DNA of 64,000 nt from Mixta hanseatica (lineage in GTDB: Bacteria; Pseudomonadota; Gammaproteobacteria; Enterobacterales; Enterobacteriaceae). The DNA is taken from the NCBI RefSeq assembly GCF_023517775.1, contig NZ_CP082904.1, positions 3,596,001-3,660,000 of the forward strand, in the 5' to 3' direction. Position numbers and translations under genes: made by a program. The notes under the pieces are model-generated. The model did no database searches and was not told the origin of the DNA. It saw only the letters and a list, made by a program, of their open reading frames with translations. Of the stretch, positions 36,710 to 46,123 are shown one piece after another; the first letter of the stretch is position 1; each line of letters starts with the position of its first letter.

Positions 36710-37279
36710 ATGAAACTGAAGTTATTGCTGGCTGTAGCCGGCTGCGCGCTTCCGCTTATCGCTACATCCTCTTTTGCCGCCACCACCACCGGCACCATTA
36801 ATGCAACATTAACGCTAACCACCGGCTGTCTGGTTAACGGCCAGCCCGGCACCACCGGCGTTAACTTCGGTACGTTGGACTTTGGCAGCAGCGCTGCGAC
36901 CTTTGATACCTTAAACGCCACGTTGGTCGGCGCGGCGGGCACCGGTATTTATGTACGCTGCACCACCGGCCAAACCTATAATGTGCAGGTCACCAGCAGC
37001 AATGCCGCGCCAGCGACCGTGTATGGCGAAGTGACCGGTCAGCCGCGTTATCTGCTGTTGGGATCCGATAATACTCAGGGCATCTCTTACACCCTCTACA
37101 GCGATGCAGGCTTTGCCAACGCCATTGCGAATAATACTAACCTGCCCGCCAACGGCACGGCCGATCCTACGCTGGGTGAGAATTACCAAATTTTTGGCCG
37201 CATTGTTGGCGGTGGATTTGACGCCACCATTCCGGCTGGCACCTATACCGATACCATCAGCGTTGCCGTGAACTACTGA
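36710..37279 (+). CDS. Csu-type fimbrial major subunit (spore coat U domain)
   Basis: A 189-residue secreted pilin with signal peptide 1-24 (ending SSFA). It holds a single spore coat U domain: LTLTTGCLVNG, NFGTLDFGS, IYVRCTTGQTYNV, and a C-terminal AGTYTDTISVAVNY strand, with a cysteine pair for the fold. It resembles the CsuA/B pilin of archaic chaperone-usher pili. It is first in the operon 36710-42000. Its product would be polymerised by donor-strand exchange at the usher, which is interrupted in this genome. Confidence 0.85.
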   Translation: MKLKLLLAVAGCALPLIATSSFAATTTGTINATLTLTTGCLVNGQPGTTGVNFGTLDFGSSAATFDTLNATLVGAAGTGIYVRCTTGQTYNVQVTSSNAAPATVYGEVTGQPRYLLLGSDNTQGISYTLYSDAGFANAIANNTNLPANGTADPTLGENYQIFGRIVGGGFDATIPAGTYTDTISVAVNY

Positions 37280-37301
37280 GACCGCCGCCAGGAAAAGCAA
37301 C

Positions 37302-37832
37302 GTGTCGTGGAAATGGCTGCGCGCAGCGGGCCGTTATGGCCCGCCGATTCTATTGGCGCTGATAACGGGTAATTATGCTCTGGCATTGCCAACGCAAACC
37401 TTTCAGGTGAGCGCGGCAATTGTGGCCGGCTGCGTGGTTTCCGGCACCAATACCGGCGTATTCGGCGCGCTTAATTTTGGGACGCGATCGGGCGTAGAAA
37501 CCAACACCATCAGCGCCAGCTATGTGCAAAGCAGCAATATTAATATCGCCTGTACGCCCGGCACCTCGTTGTCGATGAGCATTAACGGCGGCAGCTATTA
37601 CACCACCACGCGCAATCTGAAGCTGGCGAATTTTAACAATACGGTGGCTTATCGTCTCTATACCAATGCCAGCTACAGCGCCGCCAGCGAAATTCCGGTT
37701 AATCAGAATGTAGCGCTGAGCTACAGCAATGCCAATAACATTACTTTGCCAATTTATGGCCGTTTACAGCTCAGCGGCGTTCAACGCCCCGGTAGTTACA
37801 GCGATACGCTAACGGTGACGCTAAGCTGGTAA
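37302..37832 (+). CDS. Csu-type fimbrial minor subunit (spore coat U domain)
   Basis: A 176-residue secreted pilin with a GTG start at 37302 after AGGAAA. The signal peptide ends near NYALA. The spore coat U domain shows VSAAIVAGCVVSG, GALNFGTRSG, INIACTPGTSLSMSI and a final PGSYSDTLTVTLSW strand. It differs enough from the first pilin to be a minor subunit (CsuA- or CsuB-like). It lies 22 bp after the first pilin gene and 20 bp before the chaperone gene. Confidence 0.83.
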   Translation: MSWKWLRAAGRYGPPILLALITGNYALALPTQTFQVSAAIVAGCVVSGTNTGVFGALNFGTRSGVETNTISASYVQSSNINIACTPGTSLSMSINGGSYYTTTRNLKLANFNNTVAYRLYTNASYSAASEIPVNQNVALSYSNANNITLPIYGRLQLSGVQRPGSYSDTLTVTLSW

Positions 37833-37852
37833 TAAATAACAAGGATTTAGGT

Positions 37853-38560
37853 ATGACGCTCTTTCGCACGCTTATGATGGCTCTCTTTATGCTGCTCGCT
37901 CCGCTGGCCCATGCGGCCAATTCGGTTATGATCTGGCCTATCGATCCCAAAATAATCAGCGAAGATAAGGCCAGCGAACTGTGGCTGGAGAACCGCGGCA
38001 AAGCGACCACGCTCATGCAAGTGCGCATCTTCGCCTGGCAACAGGTAGAGGGCCGTGAACAGTATCAAACCCAGCAGCAGGTGCTGGCCAGCCCACCGGT
38101 GGTGAGAATCGAGCCGGGGCAAAAACAGCTGGTGCGCCTGATTAAAATGACGCCGCCCGCAGCCGGACAAGAGGTCGCTTACCGCGTGGTGTTGGATGAG
38201 ATCCCGACGCCGCAGCAGCCGGGAGAAAATCAGGCCGGGCTGCGCTTTCAGATGCGCTATTCAGTTCCGCTGTTCGTGTATGGTAGCGGACTGTCGCCGG
38301 ATAGCTCGTTGCCACAGCTGAGCTGGCGGACGGTAATGGAAGGCGGCCAGCGCTGGCTGGAAATGAACAACCGCGGCGCCATTCACGCCCGGCTCAGCAA
38401 TGTCTCATTAAACGGGCGCGCCCTGGGGGATGGATTGTTTGGTTACGTGCTGGCGAATAGCCGTCACCGCTGGCCGCTCTCTTTCGCTCCCGCTTCCGGC
38501 GCACAGCTCTCCGCGGAGGTAAACAATAAAAGCTGGCGCAGCGCCAGCAGCGCCCATTAA
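37853..38560 (+). CDS. Csu-type periplasmic fimbrial chaperone (CsuC-like)
   Basis: A 235-residue chaperone with signal peptide 1-20 (ending AHAA). Two immunoglobulin-like domains follow (about 22-145 and 150-235). Family marks are SVMIWPIDPKI, LWLENRGKATTLMQVRIF, PPVVRIEPGQKQLVRLI and YRVVLDEIP. It stabilises pilins by donor-strand complementation and delivers them to the usher, whose gene starts 4 bp downstream. Confidence 0.88.
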   Translation: MTLFRTLMMALFMLLAPLAHAANSVMIWPIDPKIISEDKASELWLENRGKATTLMQVRIFAWQQVEGREQYQTQQQVLASPPVVRIEPGQKQLVRLIKMTPPAAGQEVAYRVVLDEIPTPQQPGENQAGLRFQMRYSVPLFVYGSGLSPDSSLPQLSWRTVMEGGQRWLEMNNRGAIHARLSNVSLNGRALGDGLFGYVLANSRHRWPLSFAPASGAQLSAEVNNKSWRSASSAH

Positions 38561-38563
38561 TTT

Positions 38564-41014
38564 ATGAACCTGCTTCGCTGGCCAGCGCTGCGCTGCGGCT
38601 CGCTGGCTGTCGTCGGCCTTTATGGCTGCCTTTTACCCTTAAGCGGCGGCGCGGAAACCTTTTCCTCTTTGCCGCCGCCGCCGTCGGCGTCCAGCCAACA
38701 GAACGCCAGCCCGCAATATATGCTGGGGCTGGTGGTGAACCAGCAGGAGAGCGACCAGGTGGTGCCGGTGATCTTTCGCAACGGGCACTACTGGCTGCGC
38801 GCCGGAGATTTACGGCGGGCCGGGCTGCCTGCGGAAAAACTCAACGGCGCAGAGGTGGATATCTCCGCCATGCCGAAAATTCAGGCGGAGTATGACAGTC
38901 AGCGGCAGCGCCTGCTGCTGACCGTTCCCGCCGACTGGCTGCCGGAACAGACCTTTAACGGCAGAGATAACGCCCAGCGCTATCCGGCGCAAAGCAGTAC
39001 CGGCGCGCTGCTTAATTACGATTTTTATACCAGCCATAACAGTCAGGCGGGCAGCCGGCTTTCGGCGTGGAATGAGTTTCGTCTGTTCGGTGCAGCGGGC
39101 CAGTTTTCTTCTAACGGCGTCTGGCAAGAGCAGCTTAGCGGCAATGGCTATCTTAACGATGGTTACCTGCGCTACGACACCTGATGGAGCTACGAAGATG
39201 AAACCCGCGCCCTGAGCTGGCGCGTTGGCGATCTGGTCACCGATGCGCTGGGCTGGAGCAGCAGCGTCCGGCTGGGCGGTATTCAGCTGGCGCGTGATTT
39301 TAGCGTACGGCCGGATATGGTGACCTGGCCGCTGCCAAGCTTTGCCGGACAGGCGGCGGTACCTTCCACTGTCGATCTGTTCGTCAATGGCTATCGCACC
39401 AGCAGTAATCAGGTTCAGCCCGGCCCGTGGACGATGAATAATATGCCGTTCGTTAACGGTGCCGGTGATGCGGTAGTAGTGACCACTGACGCAGTAGGGC
39501 GTCAGGTCAGCACGTCCCTGCCGTTTTATGTCTCCAGCGATCTGCTCAAATCCGGCCTTTCCGACTTCTCTTTTTCCGCCGGGGCGCTGCGTAATAATTA
39601 CGGTATCAAAAATTTTGATTACGGTACGGCGGCCGCCAGCGGATCTTATCGTTATGGCGTGGCCAACTGGCTGACGCTGGAAACCCATGCGGAAGGTGCC
39701 GACAGCCTGGCGCTGGGCGGCGGCGGCGTGCAGCTCAGGCTGGGCGCTTTCGGCGTGGTAAACGGCGCGCTGGCGCAAAGCCGGATGGATGGCACCAGCG
39801 GAGCGCAGTACAGCTGGGGCTATCAATATAACAACCGCTGGTTTAGCCTGGGCACCCAGCATACTATCCGCAGCACGGATTTCGCCGATCTGGCGCTGTA
39901 TAGCACCCGCAGTACCAATACCAACGATATTACCTGGTCGTTAAGCCGTCGTAGCGCCCAGTACAATGCCAGCGTGTCGCTAAACCGCCTCGGCAGTCTT
40001 GGCGCCGCCTTTATTGACATCACCAGCGGCAGCGGCGATCGCACGCGCCTTTGGAACCTCTCCTGGAGCAAAAACCTTTGGGGTAATAGCAGCCTGTACG
40101 TGGCCGCCACGCGTGATGTTAGCAGCGGCGCATGGACCGGCGCAGTTTCATTGATTATCCCCTTCGGCGAGCACAGCAACGCCAGCCTCAGTTTTGAACG
40201 CGATCAGCAGGGCGGTAATGCGCAGCGCGTTTATCTGTCGCGGGCGATGCCCAGCGACGGCGGCTTCGCCTGGGACGCCTCCTGGGCCAATCAGAACAGC
40301 GGCGGCGATTATCGCCAGGGCAGCCTGCGCTGGCGCAACCAGAAGATCGATACCTCTACCGGCTTTTACGGTGACAGCGATAACCGCACCGAATGGGCAG
40401 ATGTTACCGGTTCGCTGGTGCTGATGGATAGCCGCCTGTTTGCCGCCAACGAAGTGAGCGATGCGTTTGTGCTGGTCAAAACCGGTTATCCGGACGTGAC
40501 GGTGCGCTATGAAAACCAGGTGATGGGCCGCACGGACCGCGACGGCTACCTGCTGGTGCCGCGTATCAGCTCTTACTATCCGGCGAAGTATGATATCGAC
40601 GCGCTCGATTTACCGGCAGATATGACGGTGCCGCGCGTGGAGCAGCGCTTTGCGGTGAAACGTCAGAGCGGCTTCCTGCTGCGCTTCTCGATTGAGCCGC
40701 TGCGCGCCGCAAGCGTAATTCTGTACAACCAGCACGGCGAACCGCTGCCGGTTTCCAGTCAGGTGCTACGTTCCGGCCAGCCGACAGAGTATGTCGGCTG
40801 GGACGGGCTGGCCTGGCTGGATAATCTTCAGAGCGAGAACGCTATCACGGTAGTCACGCCCGACGGACGGCACTGCATCACCCACCTCTCGCTGGCGCAG
40901 GGGCGACCGCAGGCGCTGAAAGTCTACGGCCCGGTGATTTGCCCGCTGCCGGAACGGCCAGACGACGTGCCGGACAGCTCATCTACTAACTCAACCGCAG
41001 GAATTTTGCCATGA
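38564..41014 (+). pseudogene. Csu-type fimbrial usher (CsuD-like), interrupted by an in-frame TGA
   Basis: One frame of 816 codons encodes an outer-membrane usher except for TGA at 39182-39184 (codon 207), between GYLRYDT and WSYEDETRAL. Downstream the frame is clean and typical: VRLGGIQLARDFSV, AAVPSTVDLFVNGYRTSS, NNMPFVNGAGDAVVVTTDA, and a C-terminal PDGRHCITHLSL domain. A single transition in TGG (Trp) or CGA (Arg) would create the stop. The first 206 residues hold only the signal, N-terminal domain and early barrel, so pilus assembly should fail. The 3' end overlaps the tip-adhesin start as ATGA. Confidence 0.88.
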
Positions 41015-42000
41015 CGATACGGCCAGCGCTGTTTTTAGCTCTGCTGCTGGGCGGCTTTAGCGGGACGCTGCATGCGGCCTGTACCCTGCCCGCGTCTACC
41101 GCCAGCTTCGGTTCGGTCACCTCTTTCGCCATTAACAGCACCGCCAGCACCAGCTCAACTACGGCTAACGTTAACTGCGGCGCCGGTAGTGTGCTGTCGT
41201 TACTGTCGGGCAATAATATTACGCTGCGCCTCGCCAGCGCTTCTAACGTGTCCGGCACACGCGGCACGCTGACGCTGGCGGGCGCCAGCGGCGGCGATAA
41301 CATTCCGCTACAGCTCTGTACAGCCTCAACCTGCGCCACGGAGATGACCATCGGCGCTGCGGCTATCACCTACAGCCCTGCACAGTTGGTAAACCTGATC
41401 GGCCTGCTTGGCGGGCTTAACTTCTCGATTCCGCTCTATTTACGCACCGTGCCCGGGCAGGTGGTCGCCGCCGGCACCTACAGCGGTACGCTGAACCTGG
41501 CGGTAACGTACCGTATCTGTACCGGCATTGCGGCGCTCGGCCTCTGCCTGGCGGGTCAGGATCAAAACGGCTCCGGCACTATTCCTATTACGGTTACCCT
41601 GACCGTCACTAACGACTGCACCACTATTACCGCGCCTAATATCAGCTTCGGCAGCGCGCCGCTGGTCAGCAGCTTTTCTGCCATATCGCAGTCGATCAGC
41701 GTGGTGTGTACCAAAGGCAGCACCTACACGGTGGGATTAAGCAACGGCAATAACGCCAATGGCAGCATGCGCAATATGGCGAACGGCACAAATCGGTTGA
41801 GCTATGAGATTTATAAAGGCAGCAGCACCAACCGCTGGGGACCTGCCGGTACGGAACGCCAGTCGAGCGTCAATGCCGCCAGCGTGAGCAGCAATGGCCT
41901 CACGCGGACTTTCCCCTACACGGCGCGTATCTTAAGCACGCAAAACACGCCGCCGGCAGGAAACTATACCGACAGCGTGGTAGTGGATTTAGCGTTCTGA
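41011..42000 (+). CDS. Csu-type tip adhesin (CsuE-like, two spore coat U domains)
   Basis: A 329-residue secreted protein with signal peptide 1-22 (ending LHAA). It has two spore coat U domains: about 23-180 (CTLPASTASFGSVTSF, then AAGTYSGTLNLAVTYRIC) and about 200-329 (CTTITAPNISFGSAPL, then PAGNYTDSVVVDLAF). CsuE-type adhesins cap archaic pili and bind abiotic surfaces through hydrophobic tips. The start is coupled to the usher stop (ATGA). Its stop abuts the stop of the convergent MFS gene with no gap. Confidence 0.86.
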   Translation: MTIRPALFLALLLGGFSGTLHAACTLPASTASFGSVTSFAINSTASTSSTTANVNCGAGSVLSLLSGNNITLRLASASNVSGTRGTLTLAGASGGDNIPLQLCTASTCATEMTIGAAAITYSPAQLVNLIGLLGGLNFSIPLYLRTVPGQVVAAGTYSGTLNLAVTYRICTGIAALGLCLAGQDQNGSGTIPITVTLTVTNDCTTITAPNISFGSAPLVSSFSAISQSISVVCTKGSTYTVGLSNGNNANGSMRNMANGTNRLSYEIYKGSSTNRWGPAGTERQSSVNAASVSSNGLTRTFPYTARILSTQNTPPAGNYTDSVVVDLAF

Positions 42001-43320
42001 TCAGAGGGCGGTGGCGGTTACGTGCTGCTGACGCATTTGATATTGCTTCAGCAAACGTTTGATAAGCAGCGTACCCAGCAGACCGCAGACCGCGGCGAAG
42101 GTCAGCCAGACGCCGGGCATCGCTTTATCGCCGGTGGCATGAATAAGATAGCTGGAGACGGCCGGGGTAAAGCCGCCGAACAGCGCGGTCGCCAGGCTAT
42201 AGGCCAGCGAGAAGCCGCTGGCGCGCACCTCAGCGGGCATCACCTCGGCCAAATAGACCACCATCGCCCCATTGTAACTGGCATACAGAAAAGAGAGCCA
42301 CAATTCCGCCTCCAGCAGATGGGCGAAGGAAGGCGATCCCACCAGCCAGTGCAGCACCGGCCAGGCGGTTAATATCATCAACAGGGTAAAGGTAATCAAT
42401 AACGGACGACGACCCACCCGATCGGACAACGCACCCATTAGCGGCAGCCAGATTAGGTTAGAGAGACCGATGCACAGCGTGACGAGGAAGCTCTGCTTAT
42501 CGCTCATCATCAACACGGTTTTGCCAAAGGTCGGGGTAAAGGCGGTGATCATATAAAACATCACGGTGGTGGTGACCACCATCAGCATGCCCGCCAGCAC
42601 CAGCGCCCAGTTACTGGCGACCGTGCGTACAATGGCACCCATAGAAGGATGCTGCTTACGCTGGCTGAAGGCCTCCGTCTCTTCCAGCATGCGACGGATC
42701 CAGAACAGGAACGGCACAATCAGGCAGCCCACGACAAACGGAATGCGCCAGCCCCACTCGGTCACCTGCTGCGGCGCTAACAGATGGTTAAGCAGCAGGC
42801 CAAGCAGCGCGGCAAAAATCACCGCGATCTGCTGGCTGCCGGACTGCCAGCTAACATAAAAACCTTTACGCCCTTTCGGCGCAACTTCAGAAAGATAGAC
42901 CGAGACGCCGCCCAGTTCGACGCCAGCGGAAAAACCCTGCAGCAGGCGCCCCAGCAGGATCAGCATCGGCGCGGCGGCGCCAAGGGTGGCGTAGCCCGGC
43001 ACGCAGGCGATGGTGAGCGTGCCCAACGCCATCAGCCCCAGCGTAAGCAGCAGTCCTTTGCGGCGGCCATGATGATCGATATAGGCACCCAGCACGATCG
43101 CGCCCAGCGGGCGCATCAGAAAACCTGCCCCGAAAGTCATCAGCGTCAACATTAGCGAGGCGAATGGGTTGTCGCCGGGAAAGAAAGTTTTAGCGATGGC
43201 GCTGGCATAATAGCCGAACACCATAAAATCATACATTTCGAGAAAATTGCCGCTGGTTACGCTAAAAATGGTTTTAGCAGCGCTGCGGCGTGGGCTTTGT
43301 AAATTTCTGGCTACGTTCAT
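42001..43320 (-). CDS. MFS transporter, citrate/tricarballylate:H+ symporter-like (CitA/TcuC type)
   Basis: A 439-residue, 12-helix metabolite:H+ symporter. Family blocks are [21 protein letters not shown] in helix 1, [13 protein letters not shown] after helix 2, [20 protein letters not shown] before helix 5, and [12 protein letters not shown] recall strong similarity to Salmonella CitA, so a tricarboxylate or related carboxylate is the likely substrate; that is inferred. No citrate-fermentation gene is adjacent. It is convergent with the fimbrial operon. Confidence 0.85.
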   Translation of the reverse strand: MNVARNLQSPRRSAAKTIFSVTSGNFLEMYDFMVFGYYASAIAKTFFPGDNPFASLMLTLMTFGAGFLMRPLGAIVLGAYIDHHGRRKGLLLTLGLMALGTLTIACVPGYATLGAAAPMLILLGRLLQGFSAGVELGGVSVYLSEVAPKGRKGFYVSWQSGSQQIAVIFAALLGLLLNHLLAPQQVTEWGWRIPFVVGCLIVPFLFWIRRMLEETEAFSQRKQHPSMGAIVRTVASNWALVLAGMLMVVTTTVMFYMITAFTPTFGKTVLMMSDKQSFLVTLCIGLSNLIWLPLMGALSDRVGRRPLLITFTLLMILTAWPVLHWLVGSPSFAHLLEAELWLSFLYASYNGAMVVYLAEVMPAEVRASGFSLAYSLATALFGGFTPAVSSYLIHATGDKAMPGVWLTFAAVCGLLGTLLIKRLLKQYQMRQQHVTATAL

Positions 43321-43637
43321 ACCGGCTTCCTTGTGTTTTTCCCTCTTGTAGCCCGATTTTTGCCATTATAACGTGATTACTGTCACCATTTCAGTTTACA
43401 AAACGATCGGTTTAGTAACTTTTATTTAACAAGGTCGCCATTGGCCTATTTTACTCGGCGAAAAACGCCATTAGCCGGTAATTATTCATATTTGTTAATA
43501 TTTTCTTATACTTTCCCGCTGCGTTTTTTTGCAGCCAGGTCAGCTACTTGACTGATCCAAACAGTTACCGGCCTCGACATCCGCTCAGTTTCTCCTAGCC
43601 TTTACAGTGAATTTCATTAAATACATCAGGAGGAAAC
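43321..43637. promoter_or_regulatory. Divergent promoter region between the CitA-like gene and yghA
   Basis: About 317 AT-rich bases with promoters for both genes. A CTAGCCT element near 43600 resembles a sigma-S-type -10 upstream of yghA. An AGGAGG ribosome site stands at 43629-43634. No RNA gene or repeat is recognised. Confidence 0.35.
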
Positions 43638-44531
43638 ATGGCAGACCAATATAAAATGCAGAATCCTCTCACCCAGTACTACGCCGGTGAATACCCGAAA
43701 CAACGTCAACCCGCGCCAGGCATCCAGCAGGATATGCAGCCGGTGCCGGACTGCGGCGAAAAAAGCTACCGCGGCAGTCAGCGTCTGGAAGGACGCAAGG
43801 CGCTGGTAACCGGCGCTGATTCCGGTATTGGCCGCGCCGCCGCTATTGCTTATGCGCGTGAAGGCGCCGACGTCGCCATCAACTATCTGCCCGCTGAGCA
43901 GCGCGATGCGGAAGAAGTGGCAAACTATATTCGCGAAGCGGGCCGTAAGGTTGTGCTGATCCCGGGCGATATTAGTGAAGAAGCCTTTTGTAAACAGCTG
44001 GTTACTCAGGCACATGAAGAGCTGGGCGGGCTGGATATCCTGGCGCTGGTGGCCGGTAAGCAGGTTGCGGTGGAGCAAATTGCTGAACTGACAACCGAGC
44101 AGTTCCGTAAAACCTATGAAACCAACGTGTTTTCCCTGTTCTGGATCACCCAGGCTGCGATCCCGCTGCTGCCGGAAGGCGCCTCGATCATTACTACCTC
44201 ATCGATTCAGGCTTATCAGCCCAGCCCGCACCTGCTGGATTACGCCTCCACCAAGGCGGCGATCCTCGCCTATACCCGCGCGTTGGCGAAGCAGGTTGCA
44301 GAGAAAGGCATACGCGTTAATAGCGTAGCGCCAGGCCCCATCTGGACTGCGTTGCAAATCGCAGGCGGACAACCGCAGGAGAAACTGCCGGAGTTTGGTA
44401 AGCAGACGCCAATGAAGCGTGCCGGCCAGCCTGCGGAACTGGCAGGGGTTTATGTCTACCTGGCCTCGCAGGAATCCAGCTATGTGACGGCGGAAGTGCA
44501 TGGCGTAACCGGTGGCGAACACCTGGGTTAA
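43638..44531 (+). CDS. yghA: Short-chain dehydrogenase/reductase YghA
   Basis: A 297-residue oxidoreductase. It has the long N-terminal extension typical of YghA ([14 protein letters not shown]), the cofactor loop [15 protein letters not shown] (about 57-71), a catalytic Ser in [12 protein letters not shown], and YxxxK in [11 protein letters not shown]. It matches E. coli YghA, a stress-associated aldehyde reductase. AGGAGG precedes the start. A bidirectional terminator separates it from convergent exbD. Confidence 0.93.
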   Translation: MADQYKMQNPLTQYYAGEYPKQRQPAPGIQQDMQPVPDCGEKSYRGSQRLEGRKALVTGADSGIGRAAAIAYAREGADVAINYLPAEQRDAEEVANYIREAGRKVVLIPGDISEEAFCKQLVTQAHEELGGLDILALVAGKQVAVEQIAELTTEQFRKTYETNVFSLFWITQAAIPLLPEGASIITTSSIQAYQPSPHLLDYASTKAAILAYTRALAKQVAEKGIRVNSVAPGPIWTALQIAGGQPQEKLPEFGKQTPMKRAGQPAELAGVYVYLASQESSYVTAEVHGVTGGEHLG

Positions 44532-44553
44532 AATACAGGCCAGATGCAGGCAC

Positions 44554-44584
44554 AAAAAAACCGGGGCGAAAGCCCCGGTTTTTT
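44554..44584. terminator. Bidirectional rho-independent terminator, yghA/exbD
   Basis: CCGGGGC-GAAA-GCCCCGG is flanked by an A-run before and a T-run after (TTTTTT at 44579-44584), so it works in both directions between the convergent genes. Confidence 0.92.
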
Positions 44585-44604
44585 ATACTTAGCGATCAGC
44601 ACGA

Positions 44605-45027
44605 TTATTTTTGCGCGGTTTCCATCCCCATCAGGCCAATCTTAAGATAGCCTGCGCCGCGTAATGCATCCATTGCGCTCATCAGCGTTTCATAATCCAC
44701 AGATTTATCCGCCTGGAAAAAGATGGTGGTATCTTTTTTGCCTTCGGTTTGGGCGTTCAGCACGTCGATCAGCTTATCCTTGTTGACCGCTTCGTTGCCG
44801 ATATACATCTGCTTATCGGCTTTAATCGAAAGATAAACCGGCTTTTCTGGTCGCGGCTGCGGCGCGCTGGTTGAGGCAGGTAAGTTAACCCTGACATCTA
44901 CCGTGGCCAGCGGCGCGGCGACCATAAAGATAATCAGCAGCACCAACATCACGTCGATAAACGGCGTCACGTTGATCTCATGCATTTCACCGTTACTGTC
45001 TACATCGTCATTTAACCGCATCGCCAT
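44605..45027 (-). CDS. exbD: TonB-system energiser ExbD
   Basis: A 140-residue protein with one helix (about 23-43). INVTPFIDVMLVLLIIFMV contains the essential aspartate. The periplasmic domain ends DALRGAGYLKIGLMG. It matches E. coli ExbD in place and sequence. It follows exbB by 5 bp on the reverse strand. This is the housekeeping set; a separate private set lies at 2469-6568. Confidence 0.96.
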   Translation of the reverse strand: MAMRLNDDVDSNGEMHEINVTPFIDVMLVLLIIFMVAAPLATVDVRVNLPASTSAPQPRPEKPVYLSIKADKQMYIGNEAVNKDKLIDVLNAQTEGKKDTTIFFQADKSVDYETLMSAMDALRGAGYLKIGLMGMETAQK

Positions 45028-45032
45028 AGCGC

Positions 45033-45773
45033 TTAACCTACCCGCAGTTTATGTGCACTCTGTACCGGTTGCGCGTCGCTTTTGCTGCGCGCCAGATCCA
45101 GATCGCGGCTTTGCAGCAGCAGCACCTGCGCCGCTACATCGCCCAGGCCCGCTTTATAGCTGGCGATCATGCGGGCAAAAATATTGTAGGTGACGACCGC
45201 CGGAATAGCGGCGATCAGGCCGATGGCGGTGGCCAGCAGCGCCTCGGCGATACCCGGCGCGACAACCGCCAGGTTAGTGGTTTGCGTTTGCGCGATGCCG
45301 ATAAAGCTGTTCATGATGCCCCATACGGTGCCGAACAGGCCGATAAAGGGCGCGACGGAACCGATAGTCGCCAGGAAGCCGTTGCCGCGACCGGCATGGC
45401 GGCTGATAGCCGCGACGCGACGCTCCAGGCGGAAGCCGGTACGCTCTTTAATGCCTTCGTTATCGTCCGATCCTGCGGAAAGCTCCAGTTCGTTCTGCGC
45501 TTCCTGCAGCAGTAGCGTACTCTGGCTGCGCGCATGAAAATTGTCGCTTAGCTCAGCGGCCTGACGCAGCGAACGCGCTTCCGCCAGCGCCTGCTGTTCC
45601 TGTTTCAAACGCCGACGCGCCGATGTCAGCTCGGTAAACTTGCCGAAGAAGATGGTCCAGGTGACAACGGACGCCAACAGCAGCCCGATCATTACCGCTT
45701 TTACTACGATGTCCGCATGTTCATACATGCCCCAGACAGAGAGATCCGTCTGCATCAGTTCATTGGTCACCAC
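45033..45773 (-). CDS. exbB: TonB-system proton channel ExbB
   Basis: A 246-residue three-helix protein close to E. coli ExbB: LMQTDLSVWGMYEHADIVVK at the N-terminus, ELSAGSDDNEGIKERT in the cytoplasmic loop, and GLFGTVWGIMNSFIGIAQT plus VAPGIAEALLATAIGLIAAI in the channel helices. It drives TonB with ExbD. A Fur-type site lies about 70-90 bp upstream, so iron probably represses the operon. Confidence 0.97.
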   Translation of the reverse strand: MVTNELMQTDLSVWGMYEHADIVVKAVMIGLLLASVVTWTIFFGKFTELTSARRRLKQEQQALAEARSLRQAAELSDNFHARSQSTLLLQEAQNELELSAGSDDNEGIKERTGFRLERRVAAISRHAGRGNGFLATIGSVAPFIGLFGTVWGIMNSFIGIAQTQTTNLAVVAPGIAEALLATAIGLIAAIPAVVTYNIFARMIASYKAGLGDVAAQVLLLQSRDLDLARSKSDAQPVQSAHKLRVG

Positions 45774-45840
45774 GCTAGTTCTCCAACCTTAAGAAGAGTC
45801 ATTCAAACAGTTCCGGATCATACCAAAACAAGAGCGAATT

Positions 45841-45859
45841 GATACTAGTTCTCATTACT
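45841..45859. promoter_or_regulatory. Candidate Fur box upstream of exbB
   Basis: The 19 bases GATACTAGTTCTCATTACT match about 12 of 19 positions of the GATAATGATAATCATTATC consensus by eye. Its position in the exbB promoter region fits the known iron control of exbBD. Confidence 0.55.
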
Positions 45860-46123
45860 ATTTACAAAGAATTCTCGTGCTTTTCTCCCCAGCCGGGCAA
45901 GACAGCGAAATGATGTAACCGGTTAGTTTTTAAATTGTGACGCTGCGTATAAATTTATTAAAACATCGTTTTAATTATGTGATGCGATTCATTCAATTCA
46001 GCTGCGCCAATTTTTCGCCAGCACAATTTATCTATAGTGAATCAGCCCCGCTGGCATCTGACCTTTGCCCTCCCCTCCCTCAGACCAGGAATCGGGCTCC
46101 CTTTAAGCGCAGGAGATCATCAA
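45860..46123. other. Intergenic region before the TRAP operon
   Basis: The rest of the exbB-dctP gap. It must hold the TRAP promoter. An AGGAG ribosome site lies at 46111-46115. No other element is recognised. Confidence 0.3.

Noticed and set aside
39182-39184. Selenocysteine at the usher TGA
   Set aside because: Ushers are not selenoproteins, the expected residue is not cysteine, and I see no typical selenocysteine insertion hairpin right after the codon.
38810-39862. Long reverse-strand reading frame (350 codons) opposite the usher
   Set aside because: It lies antisense to a clear usher gene, has Arg/Ala/Gly-rich shadow composition and no recognisable motifs. High GC codon bias explains it.
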